Of a DNA stretch of 31,475 bases, positions 19,717-31,452 are shown piece by piece (within the stretch, counting starts at the first letter, position 1; every line of letters starts with the position of its first letter). Position numbers and translations under genes: made by a program. Source of the DNA: Nymphaea colorata. Its lineage: Eukaryota; Streptophyta; Magnoliopsida; Nymphaeales; Nymphaeaceae. The stretch spans positions 1 to 31,475 of the forward strand of contig NW_022204683.1 of NCBI RefSeq assembly GCF_008831285.2. Reading direction: 5' to 3'. The notes beneath the pieces were generated by a model. The model did not search any database. It had not been told where the DNA came from and saw only the letters and a program-made list of their open reading frames with translations.

Positions 19717-22700
19717 ATGCACGAGGAAGATGACAGCAGCGATGGCTTTCAGGGCCTCGACAGACTAGCGCCCGAAGAAAAACCAGCAAAAGTAGAGACA
19801 GTGGTTGAGAAAGTGCCACGCGGAGTAAGCTTGAACGTGGCACGAGAGAAGAAACCAAGGCTGGTGATCGACCATATGGTCCTTGAGGACTTCAAGTCCT
19901 ACGCAGGAAAACAAGTAATCGGCAAGTTCCATGGTAATTTTACGAGTGTTGTTGGACCAAACGGGTCTGGAAAGTCAAACCTAATCGAGAGCATGCTCTT
20001 CATATTCGGCTTCAACGCCAGCTGGATGAGGCTCAACAAGCTCAACCAACTCATCCACAACTCCAGCTCATCAACAGGCAACTCGAGGGCTGCAGTGGAG
20101 GTTCACTTCAAGAAAGTGCAGGAGCTTACCAATGGTCAACTGGTAGAAGTGGCGGGGTCCGATTTTTGGATCCGAAGAACAGTCAACTCGGCAAGCATCT
20201 CAAAATACTTCATCGAGGGACGATAAAGCACACAGGCAGAAGTGAAGGATAGGCTTAGAGCGGAAGGCATCGACCTGGGCAACAATCGCTTCCTGATCCT
20301 CCAAGGAGAGGTCTAACAAATCTCACAAATGAAGCAGAAGTCAGGAGATCGCGACAAGCCTGGACTGCTGGAATATTTGGAGGAAATTATCGGATCGGCG
20401 CAATATATTGAGCGAATTGAATAATGCGCGCGCGAATATGCAGTTGCCGAGGAACAAAAACACGAAAAAGGACAGCTTATGCGACTAGTATAAAATGAGC
20501 TTCGCGGTATGAGCAAAGCTAAGGATGAGGCTGTACGCTACATCAAAAAAGAGAAAAAAGTTTTCCAAGCTCAAAACGTCTATAACCAAGTCCTCACCTC
20601 AGCAGCAAAGGAAGATGTTCGTAAGTTTAGATAACTTGCAATCTAGCTGGAGCGTGCAAGGGACCGCATCGTAGCAGAGGAGCGCTAGAGATTGAAGGTG
20701 CAAGCATAGCGTATTCGTGAGATCAAGAAAAACAAAGGCGAGCAAGAAGAAGTTCAGAAGCATCTTGAGAAGTATCAGGAGAGCTGCAATAAGCTGCAAG
20801 TTTAAGATAAGCATCTTACTCAAGAGATAACATATAAGAGTGAAGATTTGGTCAAATTCGAAAGGAAGGCTCAAGAAGCCGATAGATAAATGATCCGCAT
20901 CATCACACAGTGCGAAGAAATAAGGGCAAAATTGCCAACATCAAAGTAAACGCTTGCAGCTCGGTCTAACGCACTTGAAGCCATGCGAACATAGCTTGCA
21001 AAATATGAAAAACCACAGTTACGCCAAAAGATAAGAGATTGTTAGCTGGAGCTTTCCCGTCAGGATCTCGAGACCAAAAACCTTCGTGGAAAATTGTAAA
21101 GCGTAAGGTAAGCCTTGGGAAAAGTAAAGTCAGGAAAAGGCGACTTGGAAGGTAAGCTGAAAGAGTATCAATCAAAAGCAGCAGCTACAAACTAAGTGCG
21201 CTAAAAAATAGAAAAGGCTCGAACAATTGCTGATAAGATCATCCGTGAGAAACAGGAAAAAGTATTTGGACTGAACAAACAGAGAGATGATTTGCGTGGA
21301 GAAATGCGCAAACTGGAGGGTGACTTGCGCGAGCATCTTACACAAAACTAGGAACAGGGACAAATGGGCAATATGTTTAGAGAAATCATGCAGCAAGGTT
21401 TTCCTGGCGTATTGGGACGCCTTGGAGACCTTGGAGAAGTCTCAAAGGAGCACGACTAAATCATCACTACATGCTGCTCCAGACTCGACAACATCGTAGT
21501 CACTGACCTTTCCACAGCTTCTGCTGTCCTTGATTTCCTCAAAACAAGAAGGCTCGGGAGAACCACCTGCATCATTCTCGACAAGATAGCAGACCAGCGC
21601 CACTACATGAATCGACCCTTCTAAAACTTACCAAGAGCAGTACGATTATTCGATCTTGTTAAGTTCAAATCTTAGGAAGCCAAACTTGCCTTCTATTTCG
21701 CACTTAACGATACTCTCTACTGTGAGGATTCAGATCTTGGTTTAGAATATTCAATGAAGAACGAAAATCAAAGAAGAAGAGTCATCTGCAGAAATAAGAG
21801 TAAGACTGGCTACATCGTTTATGAAATGAACGGATTGATGGTGGGCAGTATGCCCAAGCGAGGTGGGTTCATTCCTAAAGCTGCCATCAAGGGGAAAAAT
21901 AAATCTCAAATCTAGCAGCAATCCAAGGAGCTTGAGGCAAGAAAGAAGGAAATCGCTGAACTTATGGAAGATATAGGCAAAAAATTGAGCAAAGAATAAG
22001 CTGATCTAAAATCTGCTACTCAGGATATGGAACAGATGAAACGTGAACTCATCTCAGTAACATAAAGCATCAAAGAATTCGAATAATAAGCTAAAGATCT
22101 GAAGGACATGCTAGCAAAAGCAGATAATAGAAGCAATGCAGCACAAACTCAGGAAAGATAAGCTGAAGACCTGTCCAAATAATTAAACAGACTTGAGAAG
22201 ATTCGAGGTGATACAGAAAAAACGCTGCGGGGGCTTTAAGACGAACAGAAAAAAGGCGAAGCAAAATAGGTGATTTAGCTTCGTGATAGATACAAAAAAG
22301 AAAGGACAGAAGTAGCAACTCTGTAAAAAGAGTTTGATAGAGAAAAAGCTATCCTGGAGAACTCATTAAAACGCATTTAAGATTTGAAAAAAGCAAAAAT
22401 AGACAGCTAAAGACGAACAGAGAGCTCAAAGCGTGAAATCGATAATTTCAAGAGCCAGCAAGTGGAGCTGGAGAAGAAAGTAGCTGATATAATCGGAAAA
22501 ATGACAGCTTATGAGGAACGCATGAGAGAGTGTAAGAGAACTTAAGCAGACTTACGTAAACTCATGGAAGATGATGAAAAAGAAGTGCGTGAGAGTAAGG
22601 CAAAAGTGGAAAAAGCCAAAAAAGATGTAGAAGCAGCACAGGAAAATCATAAAAAGAAGGGATAGGAGTTGGCAGCGTGCGAGGAAGAACTGGAAAAAGT

Positions 22701-23661
22701 TCGAAAGAATTACAGGGAACTTAGTACGAGCTATTCATTTCTTGATGATTTAGAAGACATTGAAAAAATGACTCTTGGTCATGCCGACCGCGCAGAACGT
22801 GATCAGGCAGACAATCTCAACAATTCTTCTATCCTTTAGACTTCCATGCTAAACTCTTCACTTGACCAATCTCAGCCACGCATTTTCCAAGTGGAACTAT
22901 TGCTACGCACCAGCCCTTTAGCAGATTTAAGTGAGGATCAACTATAGCACTTCAGTTACTTCAAGGACAAGCTCTTCGGTATGATAACTGCTGAATCTGC
23001 CGATCTCAAGAAGATGGAAGGTAGTAACCTCGAAATCATCAATTAATTTAGAACAAAATATACCCATTACAGAGAAAGACTGAAGTAGTTCTAAGCTGTT
23101 CGCGAGAGACAGCAAGAATTGAAGCGAATTATCGATACTCTTAAGGAATAACGGCTCCAGCTATTCCGCTAAGGCTTCAACGTTATTAACTCCAAGCTTA
23201 AAGAAGTCTATCAACACCTTACCCGTGGAGGAGATGCATAGCTTTAGTTGATTGACTCTTTAGATCCCTTCAGCGATGGAGTAAATTTCAGCGTAAGACC
23301 TCCTAAAAAGAGTTGGAAATAAGTGAACAAGCTATCAGGTGGAGAGAAGACTTTAAGCTCTCTTTCCCTGATCTTTGCGCTTCACTACTACAAGCCGACG
23401 CCTCTTTACTTCATGGACGAAATCGACGCAGCTTTGGACTTCAAAAACGTCGCTATTGTTGCGGATTACATAAAAAAGAGAACAAAGGATGCACAATTCA
23501 TAATTATCTCACTACGTAACAATATGTTCGACCTGGCCGACAAGTTGGTGGGCGTTTACAAGACCAACGACAAGACAAAAGTCATCAACTTAGATCCTTC
23601 TCTTCTATTGGTGAAGCAAAATAACGAGAATAACATGGACAGGGCCAACAGGGTCAAATGA
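19717..23661 (+). CDS. SMC4: condensin core ATPase SMC4
   Basis: SMC4 pairs with SMC2 to form the condensin ATPase that compacts and segregates chromosomes. The intronless frame from ATG 19717 encodes 1314 aa, the family's length. It carries Walker A GPNGSGKS (80-87) followed by SMLFIFGF, the SMC4-specific LILQGEVEQISQMKQK (its second Glu is TAA at 20314), and LLEYLEEIIGS. Two long coiled coils flank the hinge (about 549-648, GFPGVLGRLGDLGEVSKEHD). The C-terminal head has RPPKKSW, signature LSGGEKT (from 1206) and Walker B YFMDEIDAALD (near 1233). The last exon-equivalent DAQFIIISLRNNMFDLADKL is near-identical to fungal and animal SMC4. ATG at 19717 is chosen because the in-frame upstream sequence has no earlier ATG. 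Condensin in ciliates acts in micronuclear mitosis and meiosis and may act in amitotic macronuclei. Confidence 0.96.
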
Positions 23662-23770
23662 TATAGATCACCTTCCATTACATATCATCCATAAAATAAG
23701 CACCTTTATCCACTCTAGTACATTTTATGCATTTCTATAATTCGAATTATCTAATCGCCATTATAGAATT

Positions 23771-25368
23771 ATGGCATTTGTTTTCAGAAGTAAGACCAAT
23801 CCGCTCAAGTCCACCCTCACACCTGGCCCTGGTACTCTATCCTCTCATCAAGGTCAATATATCGTCGCAAATAAAGGGAAATAATCGGGGCTTTCCACTG
23901 CACCTTTTAATCAAACATCTCCTCGAAAAATTTGGCAGGAAAATTCGCTTCCTGGTCCAGGTGCGTATGAAGTGGAATAACCAAAATCGAACGAAAAAGC
24001 TATCATTAAGAATTGTGGAAACGCTTTTGCCATCTTTTAAACTCCTATCGAGAGTGCTATCTTTAAATCACACTCTAAAAGGTTCCAAGACAACTAGGAA
24101 AGCTTGCCTGGTCCAGGGCAATAGTAAAGAATTCTTTATACAGTTCGATAGAATTTGAAAAGATCCATAAACAGAGGACCACATCTCAATCAAACAGCCT
24201 TCACAAGTATTTGCAAAAAAGCAGGAACATGAATTCTACGGATAAAGATCTTGGATTGCTGGCCATTGGAGAAGAAGAGGATAAAAATAAAGAAAGCTAA
24301 GCGCAATCATGCCACATAAAAAAAGAAAAGAAAGTAATTCCGTTTCAAAGTCGTGAGGAAAGATGCAAACCAGCCCGTCCTCAGACCTCTCTTGGTCCTG
24401 GATCTTATGAGATAAGCAAAGCTAAGCAGCAAAAGTAGTGTATGAATCGCAAAAAGGTGACTCAGTCCATCATAAAATTCAGGAAGGGTCCTCCTGATGA
24501 GTACTTACAGGATCTCTAAATCAGCAAGCATAAAGAAGAGCCAAGAACAAAGTTTACAAAGATGTCTTATAACAGCAAAAAAGATGACTTTTTTGGCTCT
24601 TCAGTCAGCAGGTTCGCCACTGGAACAATCAAGGACTACACTCCTGGTCCAGGCGAATACGAAGTTGACAAGACCAAATCATCATCAAATCTTCATCTCC
24701 CATATAGAAAGCCAGCCTTTGGAAGATCATCACAAGATAGCCAAATGAGATAAGTATTTATCTCGCCATTCCAAGTGAATAATCCAAATTAAAGACCTGC
24801 GAAACAGCAAAAAAAGAAGTCGATATAAGGATGCTTTGTCTTCAAGGAGCCAAGATTCAAATAGGTAAAGACAAATGAATCATATGGGAATCATACAGTC
24901 TCAGCTAATTAACTTTTCTTGGGCAAATAAAACAAATAGAAACAGTCAGACTGCAAAAAGCAACAGCATAAATATTCTTCAAAGCTACTGATCAAGAGGT
25001 AGGTAAGAAGAAAGGCAGAAACTGATGGAAGGCCACTCAGTTATGCCTCATAAGCATTTACCATCTCTGCTAAAAACAAAGAAAAATGCCAAATAAATGC
25101 CCCATTCCTCTCACATGTCAACAGGTTCAACTAAAATGTCACCAGTGTAGCTGCAGAATTCGAGAATTTCTACTGTCAAAGCACTGCCATCACTGAATAT
25201 AAGGAAAAAGATTGTTCAAGCAACGCCAACAGGAGTGTGAAGCCAAAGGGAGTTATGGACTCCAGAAACCCACGGTTTAATTACCAATAATCGGATAGTC
25301 ACCTTTCTCCCTTCACCTACGACCCCGTAAAGCCAAAGCCCAAAGAGTTCAACAAGCTCTTCCTGTGA
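23771..25368 (+). CDS. sperm-tail PG-rich repeat protein (STPG2-like)
   Basis: A 525-aa protein with spaced PGPG repeats: LTPGPGTL, LPGPGAYEV, LPGPGQY, SLGPGSYEI and TPGPGEYEV. Such SHIPPO/STPG repeats occur in proteins lining axonemal microtubules, and the order and spacing recall STPG2. Between repeats the chain is basic and serine-rich with short FxxP-type motifs and no folded enzymatic domain. One 20-nt intron at 24124-24143 falls inside the third repeat: splicing converts PGPGQ plus an unrelated frame into PGPGQY, which is good evidence for it. Starts at ATG 23771, 109 bp after SMC4, and ends 85 bp before the next gene on the same strand. It is likely a ciliary microtubule-associated protein; the exact ortholog is uncertain. 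Confidence 0.8.
24124..24143 (+). other. intron, 20 nt (STPG2-like gene)
   Basis: GTAAAGAATTCTTTATACAG, phase 2. It splits the Tyr codon of a PGPGQY repeat. Confidence 0.9.
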
Positions 25369-25453
25369 GTGGTTTTTTTCCAGTGATATTTGATACCAAT
25401 GGCGCTAAGCCTACCGAAGATTAATTTTATTTATCTCAATAATATATCGAAAC

Positions 25454-25972
25454 ATGAATGAGTTGACCACCATATAAGTTGAACTTCCTCCCAGGCGCCT
25501 CACAAGACTAAATGCAGTCAATAGAAGATTCATCAAAATGGGATACAGCAAGTTAGAATCGCTAAAGCGGGACTCTTTACCCGTGATCTAGAATAGCTCC
25601 GTTCTTAAGAGATACAAAACCGAAAGAAGCACTGACAAATAAAAGTACGTGAACGAATTTTGCGAGTTCAAGTACGACGAAGAGCATGGTTCCAATTCTT
25701 CTTTGAGAGTTAAAAAGCATATATAACCTCTATGCATTTATAAAAAGCCCAAAGTCAGGGATAATTTTTTGGGATTTAGAAAAAAACTGCTGCCAAAGGT
25801 CAGTGATAAAAAGCTAAATGAAGGAACTGACTTTTCGAACGAATTTTAATAGAAAGAAGAAAACGAGCTTGAAGGTAGCTAATTGAGAGTATCAAACTAA
25901 TCATCGTTTTCGTTTGGAGAGAACGAGCTTATTACGTTTTATCCAAGCAAGTGGATGAAGGCCAAAAATTGA
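25454..25972 (+). CDS. hypothetical protein, 172 aa
   Basis: No family recognised. An intact frame with several TAR Glu codons runs from ATG 25454 (MNELTTIEVELPPRRLTRLN) to TGA 25970. The N-terminal two thirds are basic (RRFIKMGYSKLESLKRD; KKPKVRDNFLGFRKKLLPK), then an acidic stretch (NEFEEKEENELEGSE) and a short C-terminal FGENELITFYPSKWMKAKN. No signal peptide, membrane segment or zinc ligands. It sits between an STPG-type and an LRRC9-type gene on the same strand, so a ciliary role is possible by neighbourhood only. Confidence 0.65.
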
Positions 25973-26136
25973 TCATTTTTCATTTTCTTATTTCCAATCA
26001 CTTATAATCATCAAATAAGGCAACTCATCGAGAGCATTACTATCTTCCTGCCTCACAAAATCGATATTTCCATATATACATACTGTTTCATTATCCATTC
26101 CACCCAAATTTGAATCGTGCTATATTCAAAATAAAA

Positions 26137-29100
26137 ATGTAAGCAGCTAAGGAAGAGAAAGAAAAAGAGTCTAAGCAATCAGTTAAGAAGTCTGACTCAG
26201 CACTCCTCGATATCATCGTAAAACCGCCATCACATAGAAACGCATGAACGGATTCAAGGACAACGTCTGGAAGGAGATGGATAAAATTGAAAGCATCGAA
26301 CTGGTCCTCGAGGACTTCGGAACCATGCAAGTCATCAACCGCTTTAAGGGACTTAAGTCATTAACTCTTATCAATTGCGGTATCGCAGTCATCGATGTAC
26401 AGTTTTGTCTACCCAGGGACTGACCGATCTAAACCGACTGTAGGCCCTATGGCTGAATGAGAACGAGATCAGCAAGATATAGGGATTGGACAAGTGCTAT
26501 GCGCTGAAGTGCGTATACTTGTCACACAACAATATTAAGAGCATCCAAGGACTTTCGGGACTTGTCAATCTGGAAACACTGTGGCTCTGCGACAACAGAA
26601 TTTAGGTGATTGAGAATTTGGATGGCCTCACCAGTTTGAAACAGCTTTGGATTGCAGGAAACCAGATAGACTCTATCAAGACAAGTCTTGACTCTTTGGT
26701 CAATCTGGCAGATCTCAACATCGCTGGCAACAAGATATGTAGTTTTAAAGAGGTCCTCAACCTCAACAGACTGCCGAACCTCAAAATACTCTCTTTTTAC
26801 GATCCACACTTTGGAGAAAATCCCATCTGCAACCTTTGCAACTACCAGACTTACGTCCTCTACCACCTGCGTAACATTTGCAAACTGGACACCCTCACCA
26901 TCAGCGAAGAAGCCAAAGCATATGCTGAGTCTACTCTCATGCGTAAGAAAATGTACTATAACATGCGCATAAAGACCATTGAGCGCACCTTCTCTACACT
27001 GGCTAAACTGATAGAGAAAGCACAGAACATCAAATTGGATGGAATCAACGAAGATTTGGCTAACTTGTGCATAAAGATCAATGATATCGGCATGGATCCA
27101 TCTAAAATATCAGAGTTGAAGGAAATCCATGACTTGAAAAAGGAAGAAATCAACCACATTGAATGCGTGTACGAATCTGTCAGTAAACGTCTCAGAGAAG
27201 TAAATAAAGTTTCCATCCGAAAGTTGCTAGCTGAGTTCGAAACTGGTGGTAACATCAGGCTGGAAGAAGGAAAAGCAAGCGAGAAGTGGTTTGTGAGCTG
27301 CGTAGACCTAATAAAATCGCGATTCCACCCTGAAGATCTCATGAAGGACGTGATTAGCGGCATCAACATCAAGCGAGTCATCCGCATCCATAACCGCTTC
27401 CTCAAGAACAAGTTTGAGGAAAAAATGGAAGTCCTTGCTGACATAACTAACATCAACTCACGCAAGCAGCTTGAATACCTTTTCTACGGAGTTGATCCCA
27501 ACATTCCATCAGAACTCGATCACGTCATCTAAGAGGGATTCAGACAGCCAGATTAAGCTAAGAAGCTTGGCATTTGCCCCTTTGTTCCTCTTTTTAACTC
27601 TATCTTATGTGCAGATCTTCCAAGAATCACGCATTATCTTGATCACCAGAAAGTCAACAACAAGCTTGGCAAAAGTATAATTTTCTCTATATAGATTTCA
27701 TAAAGAAGCGCAATCTTGGCAATCTATGCTTGCTGCCCACTGGCTCCATCCTTATCTGCAAGGTCTTGATGGTAAAAGAGGAAATTGACGCTAATTGCCC
27801 TTACTTTACCCCCAGTGTGCCTCCTTCAGAACTCTTCAGAACAGGCAAGGTCGACTTTCCTGAGGGACACTATGCAGTCAGACGCGGTCTTGAGAGTGAA
27901 GCCCGTTAGAAGATGTGGTTTGTGATGGATAACAACCTAGTCATTCCAGAATATCTCGTTGAATACGATTATGTCTTGGATAATCCCAACCAAAACAAAG
28001 TTGCTGATTTCGGAGACACAGTGGGCCTGCTGTAAACTAAGGACGATGAATTTATCTCAGCGAAAAACATCACTACTTACCAGAAGGACCTGAACAACAT
28101 CTACAATGCTTTGGTGGAATAAATCAGCGCTTACCAGTTCGAAAGCATTGACGAGAAGAACAGCGTCAACCTGTAGATCCAAGCTAACGAGCTTGACAGA
28201 TTCGATTTGGGGACTTTGAAGGTGGGTCTAGTCAACTACTTTAAGTATTGTCTTAGTCGATCCAATCTATTTTATGACCTCAACGAGAACTTACTATTTT
28301 AGGGAAAGGATGATTTTGACATAAAGAGATTGAACATTGAGGACCCCTCCATCCTTCAGTTCGCCAATCTCAGCAACCTAAAGATAAAGACTCTTTCCTT
28401 CATTGCTCCATTCAAGAACATTGAAGTTCTTGTCCTATCTTATAATCAGCTCACTTCCCTCAGCTAGCTAGAAGACCTTTCCACTGTCAGACGCTTGGAT
28501 GTGAGTCATAATCGGATTGCTTCTCTCGCTGGCCTTAGCTCCCTTCCTCTCGAACAACTGGACCTTAGTCATAATGCACTCACCAGCCACGAAAGCTTGG
28601 CAATTTTGGAGCTTTGCAAAGGCACTCTCAAAGAAGTGAATGTCCTCTTTAACCCATTCTAGGAGGAGCGTAGAGCCGTTCTCTTTTTGGGAGCTAGATT
28701 GACCAACCTAGTCTGGCTAAACCACATGCCCAAGAGCAAGTTCGTGCAGTTCCAGCTCGAAGAAAACAGCACAAACACCATAACAGATGACATGCTGAAG
28801 GAAAACTGTAAGATCATGCAAAGCAAGACCCTCGATTCTGCAGATTGGAAACTCAGCATTGAAAGCGTGAGCCTTACGCACATGAAATTAGCTTCGATGG
28901 CTGGCTTGGAACTTTTGCATAATTTGCGCCATGTGAACCTCAGCAACAATGAGATTAGCGAAATCAGCGCCATCGACCACTGCAAGTTGCTAGAAGAGCT
29001 CAATTTGGAGAAGAATTGCATAAGTCGCATACAGAAGCTGGAGGGACTAGTCTACCTGAAGAAGATGGAACTGGGGAAGAATAGAATCACTCGCATCTAA

Positions 29101-30499
29101 GGCATCTCCACACTCAATAACCTGCTTCAGCTTTCCCTCTAAGACAACGGCATTGAGTCATTGACTGAGTTCCCGTAGCTACGCTCACTTATGGAGCTTT
29201 ACATCGGAAACAACAAGATCAGTGATTCTAACCAAATCAAAAGCCTTTCTTGCCTCAACAAGCTTATCATCCTCGATCTTTCTGGAAACCCCATATCCAA
29301 GGAGGAAAGCTATCGCTTTTACACTCTCTTTTTGCTCAAAAAGCTCAAGGTTTTAGATGGAATTTCGATTGAAAGCCCAGAGCATCAGCAGGCACGTGAG
29401 CACTTTACAGGTAGACTGACTGAGTAAATCCTAAAGGAGAACTTGCGAGGAGCCACCTGCGAGGAAATCATGGAGCTGGAGCTTAAGTAGTGCAATCTGA
29501 AGGACTTCGAAGATATGTTTTCGCAAAGAAAGTTCCCCAAATTGGCCGAGCTGGACCTCACTGGCAACCAGTTCACATCAGTAAAGATGCTGGGAAACCT
29601 ACCCACTCTCAAGATTCTCATTCTGCAGGCCAACAAGATAGAAACACTCCACTACAACTCTGATATTGCTGTCCTCAAGGGACTCAATGGCTGCCAAGTA
29701 AATTTTGCATTATTTAGAATCTCTAGATTTTGGACCTCTCCAACAACATGCTGAAGGACTTCTACGGGCTTAACTTCTGCCGTTTGGGAGAACTGAAGAT
29801 TCTAAAGGCTTCCCGAAACGAAGTGATTAAAATCGACTGTCTGGAGAACTTAAAGCAGCTGAAATAGTTGGACATTAACCACAACAAGGTTAGGCAGTTC
29901 GATCCCAACTCATTCGAAGGAAAACTACCCATTAAGTGCCTCAAAATAGATGATAATGGGCTCAAGAACTTCATGCACATTCAAAAATTGCTCAGACTGC
30001 AGCATCTCTTTGCCAATTCCAACAAAATCACCGAATTCTACGATATTGAGAAGCTCAGCGAACTTCCCTATCTTAAGGAACTGTAACTAACTGGAAACAT
30101 TCTGTATCGCAAGCCAGGCTACCGCATCACCACCATAAAGAAACTACCAGGCCTGCTCTACCTCGACGGAAGAGTAAATATTATATAACTTAGGAAATTA
30201 CGCAAGAGGAGCGTGCGGAACCAGCCAGCCTGATGCAGCCACAGCAACCCCAAGCCAACATGCAGCAAATGTACGTCCCCCAACTCAACAATCAAAGACA
30301 AGTTCCAGTGCGACTCAGCTCGGTCAACTTTGAAGGAGTTTTCACTTCCAGTCGCCTCAACATGGAGAACCTCATCAGCCAGAACCTCTACAACAACAAC
30401 GTGCAACAACCGCCAGTGCAACAGCAACCACCAAGGCCCAACCAGCTTGGCGTGCCCAATCCCAAAGGAACTCCCCAGCAGAACAATAACCGCAAGTGA
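26137..30499 (+). CDS. multi-domain leucine-rich repeat protein, LRRC9-like
   Basis: A 1420-aa protein assembled from six exons by five 20-nt introns, close to the length of vertebrate LRRC9. It begins MEAAKEEKEKESK. A first SDS22-type LRR array (about residues 60-250; e.g. LDKCYALKCVYLSHNNI, GLVNLETLWLCDNRI) is followed by a helical segment and a unique middle domain (LGNLCLLPTGSILICKVLMV...). A second and third LRR array occupy roughly residues 740-1330, with repeats such as LRHVNLSNNEISEISAI and LEILDLSNNMLKDFYGL. The Q/N/P-rich tail ends NPKGTPQQNNNRK. The order LRR, linker with YLFYGVDPNIPSE, central domain and LRRs matches LRRC9 as I know it. LRRC9 is linked to cilia in animals, but its biochemistry is little known. 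LRRs of this kind bind protein partners; no enzyme motif is seen. Confidence 0.85.
26218..26237 (+). other. intron 1, 20 nt (LRRC9-like gene)
   Basis: GTAAAACCGCCATCACATAG, phase 0. If it is retained, TGA follows within a few codons. Confidence 0.85.
26397..26416 (+). other. intron 2, 20 nt (LRRC9-like gene)
   Basis: GTACAGTTTTGTCTACCCAG, phase 0. It joins NCGIAVID to GLTDLNRLEALWL and restores the LRR register. Confidence 0.9.
27675..27694 (+). other. intron 3, 20 nt (LRRC9-like gene)
   Basis: GTATAATTTTCTCTATATAG, phase 1, between VNNKLGK and NFIKKRNLGN. Confidence 0.85.
29698..29717 (+). other. intron 4, 20 nt (LRRC9-like gene)
   Basis: GTAAATTTTGCATTATTTAG, phase 0. It restores a perfect LRR, LNGCQ joined to NLEILDLSNNML. 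Confidence 0.92.
30174..30193 (+). other. intron 5, 20 nt (LRRC9-like gene)
   Basis: GTAAATATTATATAACTTAG, phase 0, between LLYLDGR and EITQEERAEP, the usual LRR-cap ending (LDGxxIT.EER). Confidence 0.92.
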
Positions 30500-30580
30500 T
30501 ATCTGCTATCCGCATATTTATTTTTCAATCCAGCAAGCACTAATCAATTATCATAATGGCATTATGTTATGATATGTTAA

Positions 30581-31452
30581 TCAGAAGAAGATGTCAAGTA
30601 AATCTTCCTTTTCGTTGATATTCTCAAAGTTGAATTTGCCTTCTACCATCTTTTCAATATACTCTTCCACATCTTATTGAGTGACGCTTTCCACTGATAG
30701 AAGAAGTTGGCTGGACTCCTTGCCGAAACGCTGACTATACTGGATGCTGATGATGTCTGTCTTCTTGAAGCATTTTGTGATCAAATCGTGCATCACTCCA
30801 GTTCGGTTGGGAAGATGAATGTGGTAGTGATTCTTTATTCCCTTTGAGATTGCTGCTATCTATCGAGCCTCGTCAAGTTTGGTCAAGTCAATATTGGCTC
30901 CACTGAGGATGCATACAACATTTTTTCCTTTGATTTCGTGACGCATTTTATCGAGAGCAGCAATGGATAGTGCTCCTGATGGTTCGCAAATGAATCCCAA
31001 GCATATAGCTGGATTATCATCTCTGCCAATTTCTTTTAGCTCACGTCTACGAACCCGTCCACTGAGGTCCTGCCGATGTTGTAAGCAGTTCGGAAGTGGT
31101 CTTTACTGAAGATCCATTGCAGAACTTGCTAACTTTTTAGGAGGCAATGAGCTTGCCCGCGAGGATGGAAGAAGAGTATGGCTTGCAGTTGTCTGGCTCA
31201 CGGCGATCACCTTGGTGGGGGGACTAATCTGCTTACCACGCTAGCGATGGAACTAGCAAGCCCTCCTCCGCCTGCAGGCACCACCACGTAATTCACCTCT
31301 CTCTTTTGTCCGCCTCCAGAACCTCTTTCCCAATAGTTGCGAATCCGCTCATGAGGGTGGCGTCATCGAAGATTTCAGCATAGGCAATCCATGCTCGTGA
31401 CTATAAGCAACTGCATGCTAGGTGCACTCTTAGAAGTCTATTCCGGTTTGTA
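30581..31452 (-). CDS. ilvA: threonine dehydratase, 5'-truncated by the telomere, with frame breaks
   Basis: Threonine dehydratase is a PLP enzyme that converts threonine to 2-oxobutanoate, the first step to isoleucine. The C-terminal two thirds are present. They carry FDDATLMSGFATIGKEVL, the PLP-phosphate glycine loop VVVPAGGGGLAS, EPSGALSIAAL and NVVCILSGANIDLTK. An ACT-like regulatory tail follows (IHLPNRTGVMHDLITKCF), as in Bacillus-type IlvA. From about 31000 to the TGA at 30581-30583 the frame is clean. Upstream it needs about six corrections, each consistent with one missing base: near 31385, 31300, 31220, 31200, 31102 and 30989. The N-terminal part with the PLP lysine lies beyond the telomere. 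It is either a chromosome end placed inside a gene, so an inactive fragment, or a misjoined or poorly resolved end. Confidence 0.72.
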
